Positions 45,509-56,000 of a stretch of 64,000 bases of DNA are shown piece by piece. Position 1 is the first letter of the stretch, and each line of letters opens with the position of its first letter. Under the pieces are notes generated by a model. That model was not told where the DNA came from. It did no database searches and saw nothing but the letters and a program-made list of their open reading frames with translations. Position numbers and translations under genes: made by a program. This DNA comes from Flaviramulus_B aquimarinus (GTDB lineage: Bacteria > Bacteroidota > Bacteroidia > Flavobacteriales > Flavobacteriaceae), in assembly GCF_039543205.1 (NCBI RefSeq), contig NZ_BAABJH010000002.1:1-64000 (forward strand), given 5' to 3'.

Positions 45509-46390
45509 CTAGCTATTGTAACCAAAACGTTTCAGCTGGTTTTGATTGCTACGCCAATTTTTATTCACTTTTACATATAATTCGATATGAATTTGTTTTC
45601 CGAAGAATTTTTCTAAATCTTTTCTAGCTTCTACGCCTACCCGCTTTAAGGCGCTTCCTTTATGGCCAATAATAATCCCTTTTTGTGTTTCGCGCTCGAC
45701 CATAATTACGGAACGAATTCTGATAATATTTTCTTCTTCAAAAAACTCTTCGGTATCAACCTCAACGGCATAAGGAATTTCTTTTTTATAATGTATCAGA
45801 ATCTTTTCACGGATGGTTTCATTTATAAAAAAACGTTCTGGCTTATCTGTTAATTGGTCTTTTGGATAAAATGGTGGTGATTCAGGAAGTAACTCAATAA
45901 TTCTACTAAATACTTCTTTTACTTGAAACCCTTCTAAAGCTGAAATAGGAATAATTTCGGCGTTGGGGACTTTTTTTGCCCAAAGCTGTACTTGAGTTTC
46001 CAACTGACCTTGATCGGATTTATCAATCTTATTCAATAATAATAGAACTGGGATTTTTGAATGGGTTATTTTATTGAAAAAAGCTTCATCTTTTAATGCT
46101 TGTTCTCCAATTTCAACCATATAAATTAATACATCGGCATCTTCAAAGGCAGATTTAACAAAGCCCATCATTGATTCTTGAAGTTCGTAAGCGGGCTTGA
46201 TAATGCCTGGTGTATCGCTAAAAACAACTTGAAAATCATCACCATTTACAATGCCTAAAATCCGATGTCTTGTTGTCTGCGCTTTTGAAGTGATAATTGA
46301 CAACTTTTCCCCAACAAAGGCATTCATTAAGGTTGATTTACCCACATTTGGGTTGCCTATAATATTTACAAAACCTGCTTTATGACTCAT
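45509..46390 (-). CDS. era: GTPase Era
   Basis: Binds 16S rRNA and acts in 30S maturation and cell-cycle control. 293 residues from the ATG at 46390; the preceding codon is TTG, so a longer call is not needed. The G domain has GNPNVGKSTLMNAF, DTPGI and NKID. A KH domain at the C-terminus contains IIGHKGSALKRVGVEARKDL. A candidate -7 box lies 32 bases upstream. Confidence 0.97.
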   Translation of the reverse strand: MSHKAGFVNIIGNPNVGKSTLMNAFVGEKLSIITSKAQTTRHRILGIVNGDDFQVVFSDTPGIIKPAYELQESMMGFVKSAFEDADVLIYMVEIGEQALKDEAFFNKITHSKIPVLLLLNKIDKSDQGQLETQVQLWAKKVPNAEIIPISALEGFQVKEVFSRIIELLPESPPFYPKDQLTDKPERFFINETIREKILIHYKKEIPYAVEVDTEEFFEEENIIRIRSVIMVERETQKGIIIGHKGSALKRVGVEARKDLEKFFGKQIHIELYVKVNKNWRSNQNQLKRFGYNS

Positions 46391-46421
46391 CAATCTTTAT
46401 TTTATAATTAAATTGGTAGTG

Positions 46422-46429
46422 CAAAGTTA
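46422..46429 (-). promoter_or_regulatory. Candidate -7 box for era
   Basis: On the minus strand taactttg fits TAnnTTTG, 32 bases before the era ATG. No clear -33 TTG. Confidence 0.4.
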
Positions 46430-46463
46430 CAATTTGATTGTTTATTCTAACTGAAAATAGAAG

Positions 46464-46495
46464 AAACAAAAAAGCAGGAAGTTGTCTTCCTGCTT
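46464..46495 (-). terminator. Intrinsic terminator after the FKBP gene
   Basis: Nine-bp stem (agcaggaag / cttcctgct) with a 4-base loop, followed on the minus strand by six T. It lies 27 bases after the FKBP stop and before the era promoter region. Confidence 0.8.
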
Positions 46496-46521
46496 AATGT
46501 ATTTTAAATATTGTAATAATG

Positions 46522-47226
46522 TTACTTAACCTCTAACAACTCTACATCAAAAATTAATGTTGAGTTAGGTTTAATCTTTCCCCCTGGTCTAGGGTTAGCC
46601 CCGTATGCTAAATCACTAGGAATAAAAAATTTGTATTTAGAACCTGGAGTCATTAATTGTAAACCTTCTGTCCATCCTTTGATAACTTGAGTTACACCAA
46701 ACTCAGTAGGTTCTCCTCTATCCACAGAACTATCAAAAACAGTTCCATCAATTAAAGTTCCATGGTAATGTACTTTTACTTTAGATGCTGTTGTTGGTTT
46801 TTCACCTTCGCCTTCTTTTAAAACGATATATTGCAAGCCACTTTCTGTTGTTTGTACGCCTTCTTTAGATTTATTTTCTGCTAAAAACTTAATACCATCT
46901 GCTTTTGCTTTTTCTCCTTCTTCTTTAACTTTAGCAGCTTTTTCTTTTTGCATTTTCTGGAAATAAGCTCTAACAAGGGCTTGTGCCTTTGCTTCTTCTA
47001 ATATAATATCTGTAGAATCTGAAACATTAATAAATCCTTGAATGAATAAATCATTATCAAATTCATCAAAACTAGCTTTAACATTTCTAGCTACATCCAT
47101 TCCAATAGCGTAACTTACAGAATCTAATTCTGTATTTAACGATTTTTGTGTTACAGCTCCATTCTTATTACAAGACACCACTAGTAAAACCATTGTTACT
47201 AGACTTAAAAATTTCATTATTTTCAT
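46522..47226 (-). CDS. FKBP-type peptidyl-prolyl isomerase lipoprotein
   Basis: 234 residues. Lipoprotein signal (MKIMKFLSLVTMVLLVVSC). Residues 30-120 form the helical dimerisation domain of FkpA/Mip-type isomerases (SYAIGMDVARNVKASFDEFD). The FKBP domain at 125-234 has VKVHYHGTLIDGTVFDSS, FGVTQVIKGWTEGLQLM, YKFFIPSDLAYG and LIFDVELLEVK with the expected active-site aromatics. Likely assists folding in the envelope. Bracketed by its own terminator. Confidence 0.95.
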   Translation of the reverse strand: MKIMKFLSLVTMVLLVVSCNKNGAVTQKSLNTELDSVSYAIGMDVARNVKASFDEFDNDLFIQGFINVSDSTDIILEEAKAQALVRAYFQKMQKEKAAKVKEEGEKAKADGIKFLAENKSKEGVQTTESGLQYIVLKEGEGEKPTTASKVKVHYHGTLIDGTVFDSSVDRGEPTEFGVTQVIKGWTEGLQLMTPGSKYKFFIPSDLAYGANPRPGGKIKPNSTLIFDVELLEVK

Positions 47227-47417
47227 TTTAGTTTATTTTTTTTATTCTGACGCCAAATGTAACAAATTTATAGTGAGTAAAAAAAAGAAAACTCCCTGAT
47301 TCCATGGAAGGTTCTTTTATCTTTTCAACTTGTTTCAATTTAACACCCTAATAGGTTTTACAATACTTAATACACGTTTTGCATCCTGTTCCAACTTTAC
47401 ATAACCTTAATAGTAAT

Positions 47418-48395
47418 CTAGGTTGATTTATTTAAAATTTTGTCTAAAACCCAAGTGGTATGCATTGCGGTTTTTCCTGTTGAAGGGTGCTCCACATTTT
47501 CCAATAAGTGGTTTTTCATATTTTGAACATGAAATAATTGAATGTTTTCAGGATGCTTTATAATCATACTTTCGTTATGAAATTCTTGTTCTAATACTAT
47601 TGGGACTTCACCAAAAACTGAAAAACTTATTTTTCCTTTATCTCCATAAATTTGAACATCATCTTCCCTTTTTTTAGTTCCAAAATTCCAGCTACCAGAA
47701 CCTGTAACACCAGATTTATGAACCCAACTTCCGGTAATGGCATCCATAGCCGTATAGAGTCCTTGCTGATTAACTGCTAGTCCTTGAGCTTCTTTTATAT
47801 CTCCTAATAGATGTGTAAATAAATCGATTCCATGAGACGCTAAATCATCAAAATATCCGCCTTGAGCAATTTTAACATCGGTACGCCAGTTGTATACCTT
47901 GGATAAATCGATATCATTTGCCGACTTACTTAAATGCCAACTTACATGCCTTATGGTACCTATTTCATGATTATCTATCCATGTTTTAATTTGTTTAAAT
48001 CTAGGAAGCGATCGTCTGTAATATGCAACAAACAATGGAATTTTATTTTCTTCAAATGTTTTAGTTATCAATACACACTCTTTATAACTAGGTGCCATTG
48101 GTTTTTCTATACAACATATTTTTCCTGCTGCGGCTACTTTCAAAGCATAATAACCATGAGAATCTGGTGGGGTAGCAATATACACGGCATCTATTTCTGG
48201 ATCGTTAATCAAATCGTCTGCATTACCATAAAATTTGGGTACCGCATGTCTTAAAGCATAATCTTTAGCTTTTTCAGTATTGCGACGCATAACAGCATGC
48301 AACTCAAAACCAGTTACTTTTTGGTAGGCTGGTCCGCTTTTTAGTTCTGTAACATTTCCGCATCCAATAATGCCCCATTTATATATTTTACTCAT
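47418..48395 (-). CDS. Gfo/Idh/MocA family oxidoreductase
   Basis: 325 residues. The Rossmann N-terminus reads WGIIGCGNVTELKSGPAYQK, followed by DAVYIATPPDSHGYYALK and CCIEKPMAPSYKEC, where EKP is the family catalytic motif. The C-terminal domain has GGYFDDLASHGIDLFTHLLG with conserved Asp/His. It probably oxidises or reduces a sugar or inositol using NAD(P); the substrate cannot be told. The class V aminotransferase gene ends 84 bases upstream on the same strand. Confidence 0.92.
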   Translation of the reverse strand: MSKIYKWGIIGCGNVTELKSGPAYQKVTGFELHAVMRRNTEKAKDYALRHAVPKFYGNADDLINDPEIDAVYIATPPDSHGYYALKVAAAGKICCIEKPMAPSYKECVLITKTFEENKIPLFVAYYRRSLPRFKQIKTWIDNHEIGTIRHVSWHLSKSANDIDLSKVYNWRTDVKIAQGGYFDDLASHGIDLFTHLLGDIKEAQGLAVNQQGLYTAMDAITGSWVHKSGVTGSGSWNFGTKKREDDVQIYGDKGKISFSVFGEVPIVLEQEFHNESMIIKHPENIQLFHVQNMKNHLLENVEHPSTGKTAMHTTWVLDKILNKST

Positions 48396-48479
48396 TTTAT
48401 CAATAAACTATGGTTTTCAACATCCTTTAAAATTGTTACCTGATTGTAATACATGATAAAACTAAAATAATTGCTCTTA

Positions 48480-49970
48480 TTATATTTGAAACCATCCCTT
48501 TGTAATTTCTTTTTCAACATCAGGATTATTTTTATGTACAAACTCGTTTTTTGTAGCATTATAGGTATAATCTTTAGACCAAGCTTTAAAATTTTCAGAC
48601 ACGTCTTTAATGGCATCACAAATGAAGTCAATTTCAGTGTTGGTCATTGTTGGGTGTATGGACATTCTAATCCATCCTGGGCGCTCTATTAAGCATCCTT
48701 CTAATATTTTTTCTTCAATAGATTTTGAAGTCAGTTCATCTACATTCAACAAATAATGCCCATAAGTCCCTGCGCATGAGCAACCTCCACGGGTTTGTAT
48801 TCCAAATCGATCATTTAAAAGTTTTACGATTAAATTATAATGCACATCTTCTATATAAAAAGAAAACACACCTAGTCTATCTTTATGTTTTGGGGCTAAA
48901 ATGTATAGGTTATCAATTTTAGAAAGCTTTTTAAAAACAATACTATTTAACTCATGTTCTCTATCTAAAATATTTTTAACGCCCATTTTTTCTTTTAACT
49001 CAATGGACAAAGCGATTCGAATGGCTTGTAAAAACCCTGGTGTACCACCATCTTCTCTAGTTTCAATATCATCTATATAATCGTGATTACCCCAAGGATT
49101 AGTATAGCTAACGGTGCCTCCACCGGGATTGTCAGGTACTAAATTTTTGTATAGTTTTTTATTAAAAATCAATACCCCTGATGCCCCTGGACCTCCTAAA
49201 AATTTATGAGGCGAAAATGTAATGGCATCCAGATATTCATCCTCATGTTCTGGGTGCATGTTTATGTTTACATAGGGTGCAGAGCAAGCAAAATCCACAA
49301 AACAAAGGCCGTTGTTTTGATGCATGATTTTTGCTATATCATGGTAATTTGTTCTAATACCAGTAACGTTAGAGCAGCCTGTAATTCCCGCTATTTTTAT
49401 AGGGCAGCTTTTATGTTTTTCAATAAGTTCTGCTAGTTTGATTGTACAAGGCAAACCTTGTTTATTTGAAGGAATGACTTCTACCCTTGCTATAGTTTCT
49501 AACCAAGAAGTTTGATTTGAATGATGCTCCATGTGAGAGACAAAAATAACAGGTTTTTTTTCCTCAGGAATAACCGTGCTATCTTTTAAATTTTCAGTTA
49601 CCTTAAGTCCTAAAATACGTTGAAACTTATTTATAGCACCTGTCATTCCTGTACCAACGGTAATTAGCACATCATCTTTTGAAGCATTTACATGCTTTTT
49701 AATAATGTTTCTGGCATCATGATATGCCATGGTCATAGCTGAACCTGTAATTGATGTTTCAGTATGTGTATTTGCTACAAACGGCCCTATTTCATTTAGG
49801 AATTTTTCTTCTATTGGTCTGTAAAGTCTACCGCTAGCCGTCCAATCTGCATAGATGATTTTTTTTCTACCGTAAGGCGACTCAAAGTATTGATCTACAC
49901 CTACAATATGTTGTCTAAATGGCTTAAAATACTCTTCTAAACTATCATATTTAATATTAGCTTTCAACAT
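48480..49970 (-). CDS. Class V aminotransferase (cysteine desulfurase-like)
   Basis: 496 residues, longer than SufS (about 405). PLP contacts: TVGTGMTGAINKF, HMEHHSNQTSWLE, FVDFACSAPYVNI, and the PLP Lys in TFSPHKFLGGPGASGVLIF. RGGCSCAGTYGHYLL carries the Cys region used by desulfurases. Membership of the cysteine desulfurase/selenocysteine lyase superfamily is clear; sulfur donation is not proven, and there are no suf genes nearby. Confidence 0.88.
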   Translation of the reverse strand: MLKANIKYDSLEEYFKPFRQHIVGVDQYFESPYGRKKIIYADWTASGRLYRPIEEKFLNEIGPFVANTHTETSITGSAMTMAYHDARNIIKKHVNASKDDVLITVGTGMTGAINKFQRILGLKVTENLKDSTVIPEEKKPVIFVSHMEHHSNQTSWLETIARVEVIPSNKQGLPCTIKLAELIEKHKSCPIKIAGITGCSNVTGIRTNYHDIAKIMHQNNGLCFVDFACSAPYVNINMHPEHEDEYLDAITFSPHKFLGGPGASGVLIFNKKLYKNLVPDNPGGGTVSYTNPWGNHDYIDDIETREDGGTPGFLQAIRIALSIELKEKMGVKNILDREHELNSIVFKKLSKIDNLYILAPKHKDRLGVFSFYIEDVHYNLIVKLLNDRFGIQTRGGCSCAGTYGHYLLNVDELTSKSIEEKILEGCLIERPGWIRMSIHPTMTNTEIDFICDAIKDVSENFKAWSKDYTYNATKNEFVHKNNPDVEKEITKGWFQI

Positions 49971-50080
49971 ATTTTTACAGTTTTAATCTTCAATCTTAAG
50001 TACTAAACCATTAATAACATAGACCATATTAATCTTATTAAAAATATATTTAAGTAACTTTTGTTACTAAAACTACACAA

Positions 50081-52117
50081 TCAATTATTTTGAAGTCCGT
50101 TAAAAACTTCTAATCCACATTCTAAAAACTGTGCATAGTCATCTTTATCTGGTGTATAACCAACAGGGGTACTCAAAATCTGTGTGCCGTCAGAACTTAA
50201 TAGCACATAGTAAGGTTGTGCATTTGTTTGAAAGAATTGTGTTTGAAAATTAGCCCACTTATGACCATAGGTTTTAAGTTTTCTTGTTCCTCCGTTTATA
50301 CGGTTAACTAAAACTTGTTCTCCTTCTGGCAATTCTTTTTTATCATCAACATATAGTGAAATTAACACATAATCATTTCGTAAGTAATCATCAATCTTTT
50401 GAATCGGCCAAACATGTTCTTCCATCTTTCTACAGTTTACACATGCATATCCCGTAAAATCAAGCATGATAGGCTTATTTATTTTTTTGGCATATGCTAT
50501 TCCTGTTTTTAAATCTTTAAAACATTCTAGATTATTTGGGCAGTCATTTGGATAGATAAAACTATATCCAACCGGTGGTGCTAAACCACTTAAAAGGGTG
50601 AGTGGTGTAAATGTTTGCGTTTCTTTATTTATTTTAAACCCAGAAATTAAATATATAGTAAATACCGCAACCAAAATACCTCCAGCTATTCTTGAAAAAG
50701 ATAATTTCTTGATTGGTGAATCATGCGGAAATTTTATTTTCCCAAAAAGATACAGAGCTAAGCCAGTAAAAACAATAATCCATATTATTAAAAACGGTTC
50801 AATTTTTAAAATATTCCAATGTGCTACTAAATCGGCATTTGATAAAAATTTGAATGCTAAAGCTAATTCTAAAAAGCCTAATATAACTTTGGTTGTATTA
50901 AGCCAACCTCCGGACTTGGGCAATGCATTCATCATATTTGGAAACATAGCAAATAGAGCAAAGGGCAGTCCTAAAGACACCCCAAATCCTGCCATACCAG
51001 CTGTAAGTTGCCATGCGCCACCATCGGCTGTAAGGGATCCGGCCAAAAGCGACCCTAAAATGGGCCCTGTACATGAAAATGAAACAATAGCCAAAGTTAA
51101 GGCCATAAAGAAAACACCTAGTAACCCTCCTGCATTTTCGCCTTGCGTTGTTTTGGTTGTCCAACTTGATGGTAAGGTTAGCTCATAATATCCAAAAAAT
51201 GAAAACGCAAAAAACAAGAATATGGCAAAGAATATAACATTGAGCCATATGTTCGTTGATATTTCATTTAAAATATCCGGATTTACTGAATCCAGTAAGT
51301 GAAAAGGTATGCTTAAAATAATATAAACTGCAAATATGAAAAACCCGTAAAACAATGCTTTTGATACTCCCGAACCTCTATTATGCCCACTCTTTTTTGT
51401 AAAGAAGCTCACTGTAAGAGGGATCATAGGGAATACACAAGGGGTTAATAATGCTAACAATCCACCTAGAAAACCTAAACCAAAAATACGCCATAATGAT
51501 TTCCCTCCACTTTGTACTTCTGAGGCATTGCTTGTTATTTCATTTTTACATGTTATGTCTGATTTTTTTAAATCTCTGGTACTCGTACCATATAGCATAT
51601 TATTTACAGCGGTATTATCCACTATAGTATTTTTATTATCCTTAGATGTTCCAGTATTATCTACTTCTGAGGGGTTTATATTAAATACCAAATCGACTTC
51701 TGTAGGCGGCAAACACCTCTTATCATCGCACACCATAAATTCTACAGCAGCAAGCACTTTATTTATGCTTTTAGTAAGGTTTATTTTTTGTTTAAAAGTG
51801 CCCTGATTTTCAAAATAGGTAATCTCCATTTCAAAAACAGGGTCCTGAACGGTATAGCCTTTACCTTCTGTAGTGCGGCCCAAAATTTCAATAGCGCCAT
51901 CTGCTGTATCAAAAGTAAATGTTGTTGGTATGGGCCCATCCTGTGGTACATTTTGAGAATACAAATGCCATCCAGCTTCAATTGTTGCTTTTGTAATTAA
52001 ATTATATTCGGAAGCGGAAATTTTCTCAACTGATGTTTCCCATGTTACGGGTTCAAATATTTGAGAAAAAGCACTAAGGCCCATACATAAGGCTAAGACT
52101 ACTATTACGTTTTTCAT
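50081..52117 (-). CDS. dsbD: Thiol:disulfide interchange protein DsbD family
   Basis: 678 residues. Signal peptide (MKNVIVVLALCMGLSAFSQ), then an N-terminal DsbD-alpha domain with VCDDKRCLPPTEVDLVF (Cys pair). A membrane core follows (LGGLLALLTPCVFPMIPLTV and FSCTGPILGSLLAGSLTADG carry the two redox cysteines). The C-terminal thioredoxin domain has the active site YACVNCRKMEE. It passes electrons from cytoplasmic thioredoxin to periplasmic thiols. A candidate -7 box lies 65 bases upstream. Confidence 0.95.
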   Translation of the reverse strand: MKNVIVVLALCMGLSAFSQIFEPVTWETSVEKISASEYNLITKATIEAGWHLYSQNVPQDGPIPTTFTFDTADGAIEILGRTTEGKGYTVQDPVFEMEITYFENQGTFKQKINLTKSINKVLAAVEFMVCDDKRCLPPTEVDLVFNINPSEVDNTGTSKDNKNTIVDNTAVNNMLYGTSTRDLKKSDITCKNEITSNASEVQSGGKSLWRIFGLGFLGGLLALLTPCVFPMIPLTVSFFTKKSGHNRGSGVSKALFYGFFIFAVYIILSIPFHLLDSVNPDILNEISTNIWLNVIFFAIFLFFAFSFFGYYELTLPSSWTTKTTQGENAGGLLGVFFMALTLAIVSFSCTGPILGSLLAGSLTADGGAWQLTAGMAGFGVSLGLPFALFAMFPNMMNALPKSGGWLNTTKVILGFLELALAFKFLSNADLVAHWNILKIEPFLIIWIIVFTGLALYLFGKIKFPHDSPIKKLSFSRIAGGILVAVFTIYLISGFKINKETQTFTPLTLLSGLAPPVGYSFIYPNDCPNNLECFKDLKTGIAYAKKINKPIMLDFTGYACVNCRKMEEHVWPIQKIDDYLRNDYVLISLYVDDKKELPEGEQVLVNRINGGTRKLKTYGHKWANFQTQFFQTNAQPYYVLLSSDGTQILSTPVGYTPDKDDYAQFLECGLEVFNGLQNN

Positions 52118-52182
52118 TTTCTTTTTTTATGGTACAGTTTGCTAAACTTCCTGAATGCTTATATTAGACTTACTCTATGGAA

Positions 52183-52190
52183 CAAACTTA
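52183..52190 (-). promoter_or_regulatory. Candidate -7 box for dsbD
   Basis: On the minus strand taagtttg matches TAnnTTTG, 65 bases before the dsbD ATG. No -33 TTG found. Confidence 0.35.
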
Positions 52191-52287
52191 CATCTCAAAA
52201 ATGAAAGATAAATATTTATTTTAAAGGTTTAACAATAATTTATAAGAATTAATATGCTTTAACCTATTTAGCATGAGGTTATCTATA

Positions 52288-52319
52288 AAAAAGGCTTTCA
52301 GTTTTCTGAAAGCCTTTTT
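52288..52319. terminator. Intrinsic terminator, duplicate of the tRNA-fMet terminator
   Basis: Perfect 14-bp stem (aaaaaggctttcag / ctgaaagccttttt), 4-base loop, T-run on both strands. Identical in stem and loop to the hairpin at 59855-59886. It can terminate the efflux operon and potassium channel transcript. Confidence 0.85.
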
Positions 52320-52328
52320 GTTTTCTAG

Positions 52329-52372
52329 CAGTAGGAACTGGACTCGAACCAGTGACCTTCGAGTTATGAACC
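52329..52372 (-). pseudogene. Truncated tRNA-fMet gene (3' half only)
   Basis: Matches the 3' half of the tRNA-fMet at 59896-59968: T arm (identical), variable loop and most of the anticodon arm, including the cat anticodon region. The 5' half, with the D arm and 5' acceptor strand, is absent. The 3' acceptor strand has three changes and would no longer pair, so it cannot be functional. Confidence 0.85.
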
Positions 52373-52435
52373 ATTTCATATATTAAATAATACTAAATTC
52401 TAAATAATGCTTTGATCTAAGTTTTGATTCTATCA

Positions 52436-53092
52436 TCACTTTTGGGATGATTGATTTATATATTTTCCAACCACTATAGCAGTAATAACCACTAGATACA
52501 TTTGCCCCACTAAACCAATTAAAATAGCTGCCTTTTGAGCTGGAGCTGTAACAGGAAGTATATCCCCATAACCGATTGTTAACAGTGTGATATAAGCATA
52601 ATACATCAAACCCTCTGTAAGTGAAGTTCCATCAATAATACCTTGAAACGAATTTGGAAATACCATTTCGATACTTAAGCAAACAAAAAAACCTAGCAAC
52701 CCCAAAGAAACATAACCGCTAACTAAACCAAAAATGACATTTTTATTAACAATTTTTGCTAACCAAACTTGTTTTATGATTTCTAAAGAGACAATACTAT
52801 AGAACAAAAAATAAGATATCATTCTTATAGCATTAAAAAGCTTATCATTTTTGTTTTCAAAAAGGCTAGTACCAAAAACCAATATGGAGATTATCATTAA
52901 AACTAATAAAGTCCACATAAGCTTTTTCTTCTCAGAGACTAACACAATACCTGTTAATAAGTTGATAAAAAATAATATTGGTGACAGCATATTTTCAAAT
53001 AATGCAGACGGAATGATTAAAGAACCAAATAAAATAGCTATCTGACTAAAAAGAAAAACCTCAAATCGATATGGATATAATTTCTTTAGCAC
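52436..53092 (-). CDS. Potassium channel family protein
   Basis: 218 residues from a GTG start at 53092, 5 bases after the RND stop. About six hydrophobic segments are seen. The pore region is LLTIGYGDILPVT, with the TxGYGD selectivity filter, followed by a last helix (AAILIGLVGQMYLVVITAIVVGKYI). No cytoplasmic RCK domain is present; only NQSSQK follows the last helix. The close spacing suggests it belongs to the efflux operon. It would let K+ cross the inner membrane; gating is unknown. Confidence 0.87.
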   Translation of the reverse strand: MLKKLYPYRFEVFLFSQIAILFGSLIIPSALFENMLSPILFFINLLTGIVLVSEKKKLMWTLLVLMIISILVFGTSLFENKNDKLFNAIRMISYFLFYSIVSLEIIKQVWLAKIVNKNVIFGLVSGYVSLGLLGFFVCLSIEMVFPNSFQGIIDGTSLTEGLMYYAYITLLTIGYGDILPVTAPAQKAAILIGLVGQMYLVVITAIVVGKYINQSSQK

Positions 53093-53097
53093 AACGC

Positions 53098-56000
53098 TTA
53101 ATCTAAAAGTTCATTATTAAACTCATAGCCTTTATAGCTGACTTTATACATCACGCTATAAAAAGCAGGTATAAATAATAAAGTTATTACAGTTCCAAAT
53201 AATAAACCAACCATAATAGTTACTGCCATAGGCTCCCACATTTCGCCGCCACCTAAATAAAGAGGTACTAAACCTAAAACGGTTGTAAAGGTAGCTAATA
53301 AAATTGGTCTAAAACGTTGTAAACAAGCTGCTACAATGGCATCCTGTGGTTTACGTTTTAATTCGTTTTCCTCAATTTCAATTCTGTCTACAAGCACTAT
53401 AGCATTATTGATGACGATACCTGCTAATGAAATAACGCCTAAAAATGCCATAAACCCGAAGGGTACACCAAATAACAAAAGCCCTAAAACCATCCCAATA
53501 ACTCCCAACGGAATGGTACAAACAATCATAACCATTTTTCTAAAAGAGTTAAATTGAATGATTAATAGCATTACAATAATAAAAGCTGAAAGTGGTAAAT
53601 AGCTAGCGACTGCTCCCATATTTTCGGCAGAACTTTTAGCATCTCCTCCTAATTCATAAGCATAGTCTTTACCCCAAACTTCTTTTTGTTCATCAAGCCA
53701 AGGTGTTATTGCTTGTGTGACTTCTGAGGCATTGCCTGTAGTTGTTAATTCACTCGATATTTTAATTGTTCTTGTTAAATCAACACGTTTTATTTTTGAA
53801 TATTGCCATTGAGGAATTATAGATGCTACTTGCAGTAAAGGCACACTTTTTCCTGAATTTTGCGAATATATATTTAAGCTTTCTAACGAGGATAAGGATT
53901 GTTGCTTACTTTGGTTACTCTTCATTACAATTGGGATAGATTTATCGCCTTCTCGATATTCCCCTGCTTGAAAACCATCTAAAACAGTTTGTAAAGAGGT
54001 TGCTATATCTTGATTAGTAACCCCTGCTGTTTGCGCTTTATTAGGGTCTATATTAATAACAAACTTTTTTCCTTTTGGCCCCCAATCATCTTTAATATTT
54101 TTTGTTCCAGAAATGGTGAATAACTTTGTCTTAATGGTTTCTGCAATGCTTGCTAATTTATCTGGGTCATCTCCAGATACTTCAATTTCTATGGGTGTTC
54201 CACCTCCGCCAGAAGCTAACAATCCAACTTTAATATCGGCATTAGGAAAATTATCAAAACTGAAAGCATCCAATTTTTCAACCATATCATTATTTACTAA
54301 AAACGATGATGTATTAATTAATATATGTGCGTAGTTTGAATTTGCTTCATCTGCATTATACCCTAAATCATAAGCTGAAGGACCTTCACCTATGTAGGCT
54401 GACCAATCTACAATACCATCTGGTTTATCTTCGCTTATTTTAAGCTCTTTTTTTATAAAATCTTCAAGTGCTAAAACAACTGATGTTGTATTCTCAATTT
54501 TAGTGTTCTCTGGTAAATTAATATCAACTGTTATCATATTACGGTCGCTATCTGGAAAGAACACAAAGCCTAAAAACCCAAATCCAAAAATGGATAAAAA
54601 GAACATAAAAACAATCAGCACTAAAACTGACCTTTTCCAACTTAAAGCCAACAATATTAAATCTTTATATTTTCGTTTTAAGCCATTAATGAGTCTATCT
54701 AAGAAGCTTTCTTTACCTACTTCTTTTGGTTTTACTTTTAAGAAGAATACACAAAATAGTGTAATGATACTTAAAGCAATAAGCCATGACGATAAAAGCG
54801 CAATGGTAATTACCACAAAAATAGGCCCCATAATATCACCCATAACAGATTCTGCCATAAAGAATGCTAAAAAGGCAGCAGATGTTGTTAATGTTGAAAT
54901 TAATAATGGCGTAAATAATTCAGAACATGAATCAATTGCCGCTTTCTTAACAGAAATACCTGCTTCCATTTTTACCATAACTGATTCTGCAACAACTATG
55001 GCATTATCTACCATCATTCCCAAAGCCATAATTAAAGCGGCTAACGAAATTTGATTCAGCCCCACATCGATTAATCCCATAACCATTAACGTTGTTATGG
55101 TAACTATTGGAATTAAACTTGCAATAACCAATCCTGTTCTTAGTCCTAAAAAGAAAAGCATAACTGCTAATACGATAGCAATAGCCTGTAATAAGTTGCC
55201 AATAAAAGCACTAATCTTTAAATCAATATATTTATCAATTGATGCTAAACGTGATACTTCTAAACCAACTGGCAATTTATCTTGCCACTCTCTAAGTAAC
55301 AAATCAATTTCTTCTCCTAATTTAATGATATTGGCACCTTCTTTTAAAGACACGTGTAATGAAATAGCATCTAAACCATTGATTCTTACTTTCTGTTTTG
55401 GTGGATTGATATACCCTTTTTTCACTGTAGTAATGTCTTCAAGAGCTATAACTTGTCCATTTTCTCCAACGGGGACTAACATTTCCTTTATAGACTCTAA
55501 ATCATTGAAATTACCTGTGGGCTCCAAAATAATACGTTCTGCTTCAACATTAATTGTACCTCCAGAGCTAAGTATATTAGTGCTACCTATAATGTTTTTT
55601 AATTTGCTTGATGTTAATCCATAGGTTTTTAATTTGGTGTTTTCAAACTCAACAAAAACACGTTCTTCCTGCGCACCATTCAATTCAACCTTAGCAGCAT
55701 CTTCAAGTTTTATTAAATCATCTCTCAAGTCATCTGCATAATCTTTCATTTCTGCATAATCATAACCATCAGAAATTAAACCAACAGCAATACCAAATAC
55801 TTCGCCAATGCCATCATCCCGCAATTGAGGACTCACATTACTTGGTAATCCCTGAATGACGCTTAACTTTCTGCGAAGTCTATCCCAAACAGGCTGTAGT
55901 TCTTCTGGGTTTACTTCCATTTTAAGTTCTACTTGAACGACTGAAAGTCCTGTACGAGATGTACTTTTTACCACTTTTAATTCAGGTAATTCCTGTGCTA

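Larger units (their letters stand above)
52286..52372 (-). repeat. Copy of the tRNA-fMet 3' half plus terminator (putative att-like end)
   Basis: This block aligns without gaps to 59853-59939, with six mismatches in 87 bases, in direct orientation 7,567 bases apart. Similarity stops inside the anticodon arm of the tRNA. With the intact gene it forms direct repeats bracketing the efflux operon. Confidence 0.85.

Noticed and set aside
48392..48631. 79-codon frame between the Gfo/Idh/MocA gene and the aminotransferase
   Set aside because: Mostly inside the aminotransferase C-terminus in another frame; no independent features.
50598..51188. 196-codon open frame antisense to dsbD
   Set aside because: It lies wholly inside the dsbD membrane region on the opposite strand, and its composition (Pro/Lys/Ile-rich) looks like the complement of hydrophobic codons. 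No signal or family is seen.
54503..55624. Two open frames (183 and 175 codons) antisense to the RND gene
   Set aside because: Both are complements of transmembrane segments of a well supported gene, with biased Lys/Ile/Ser composition and no family features.
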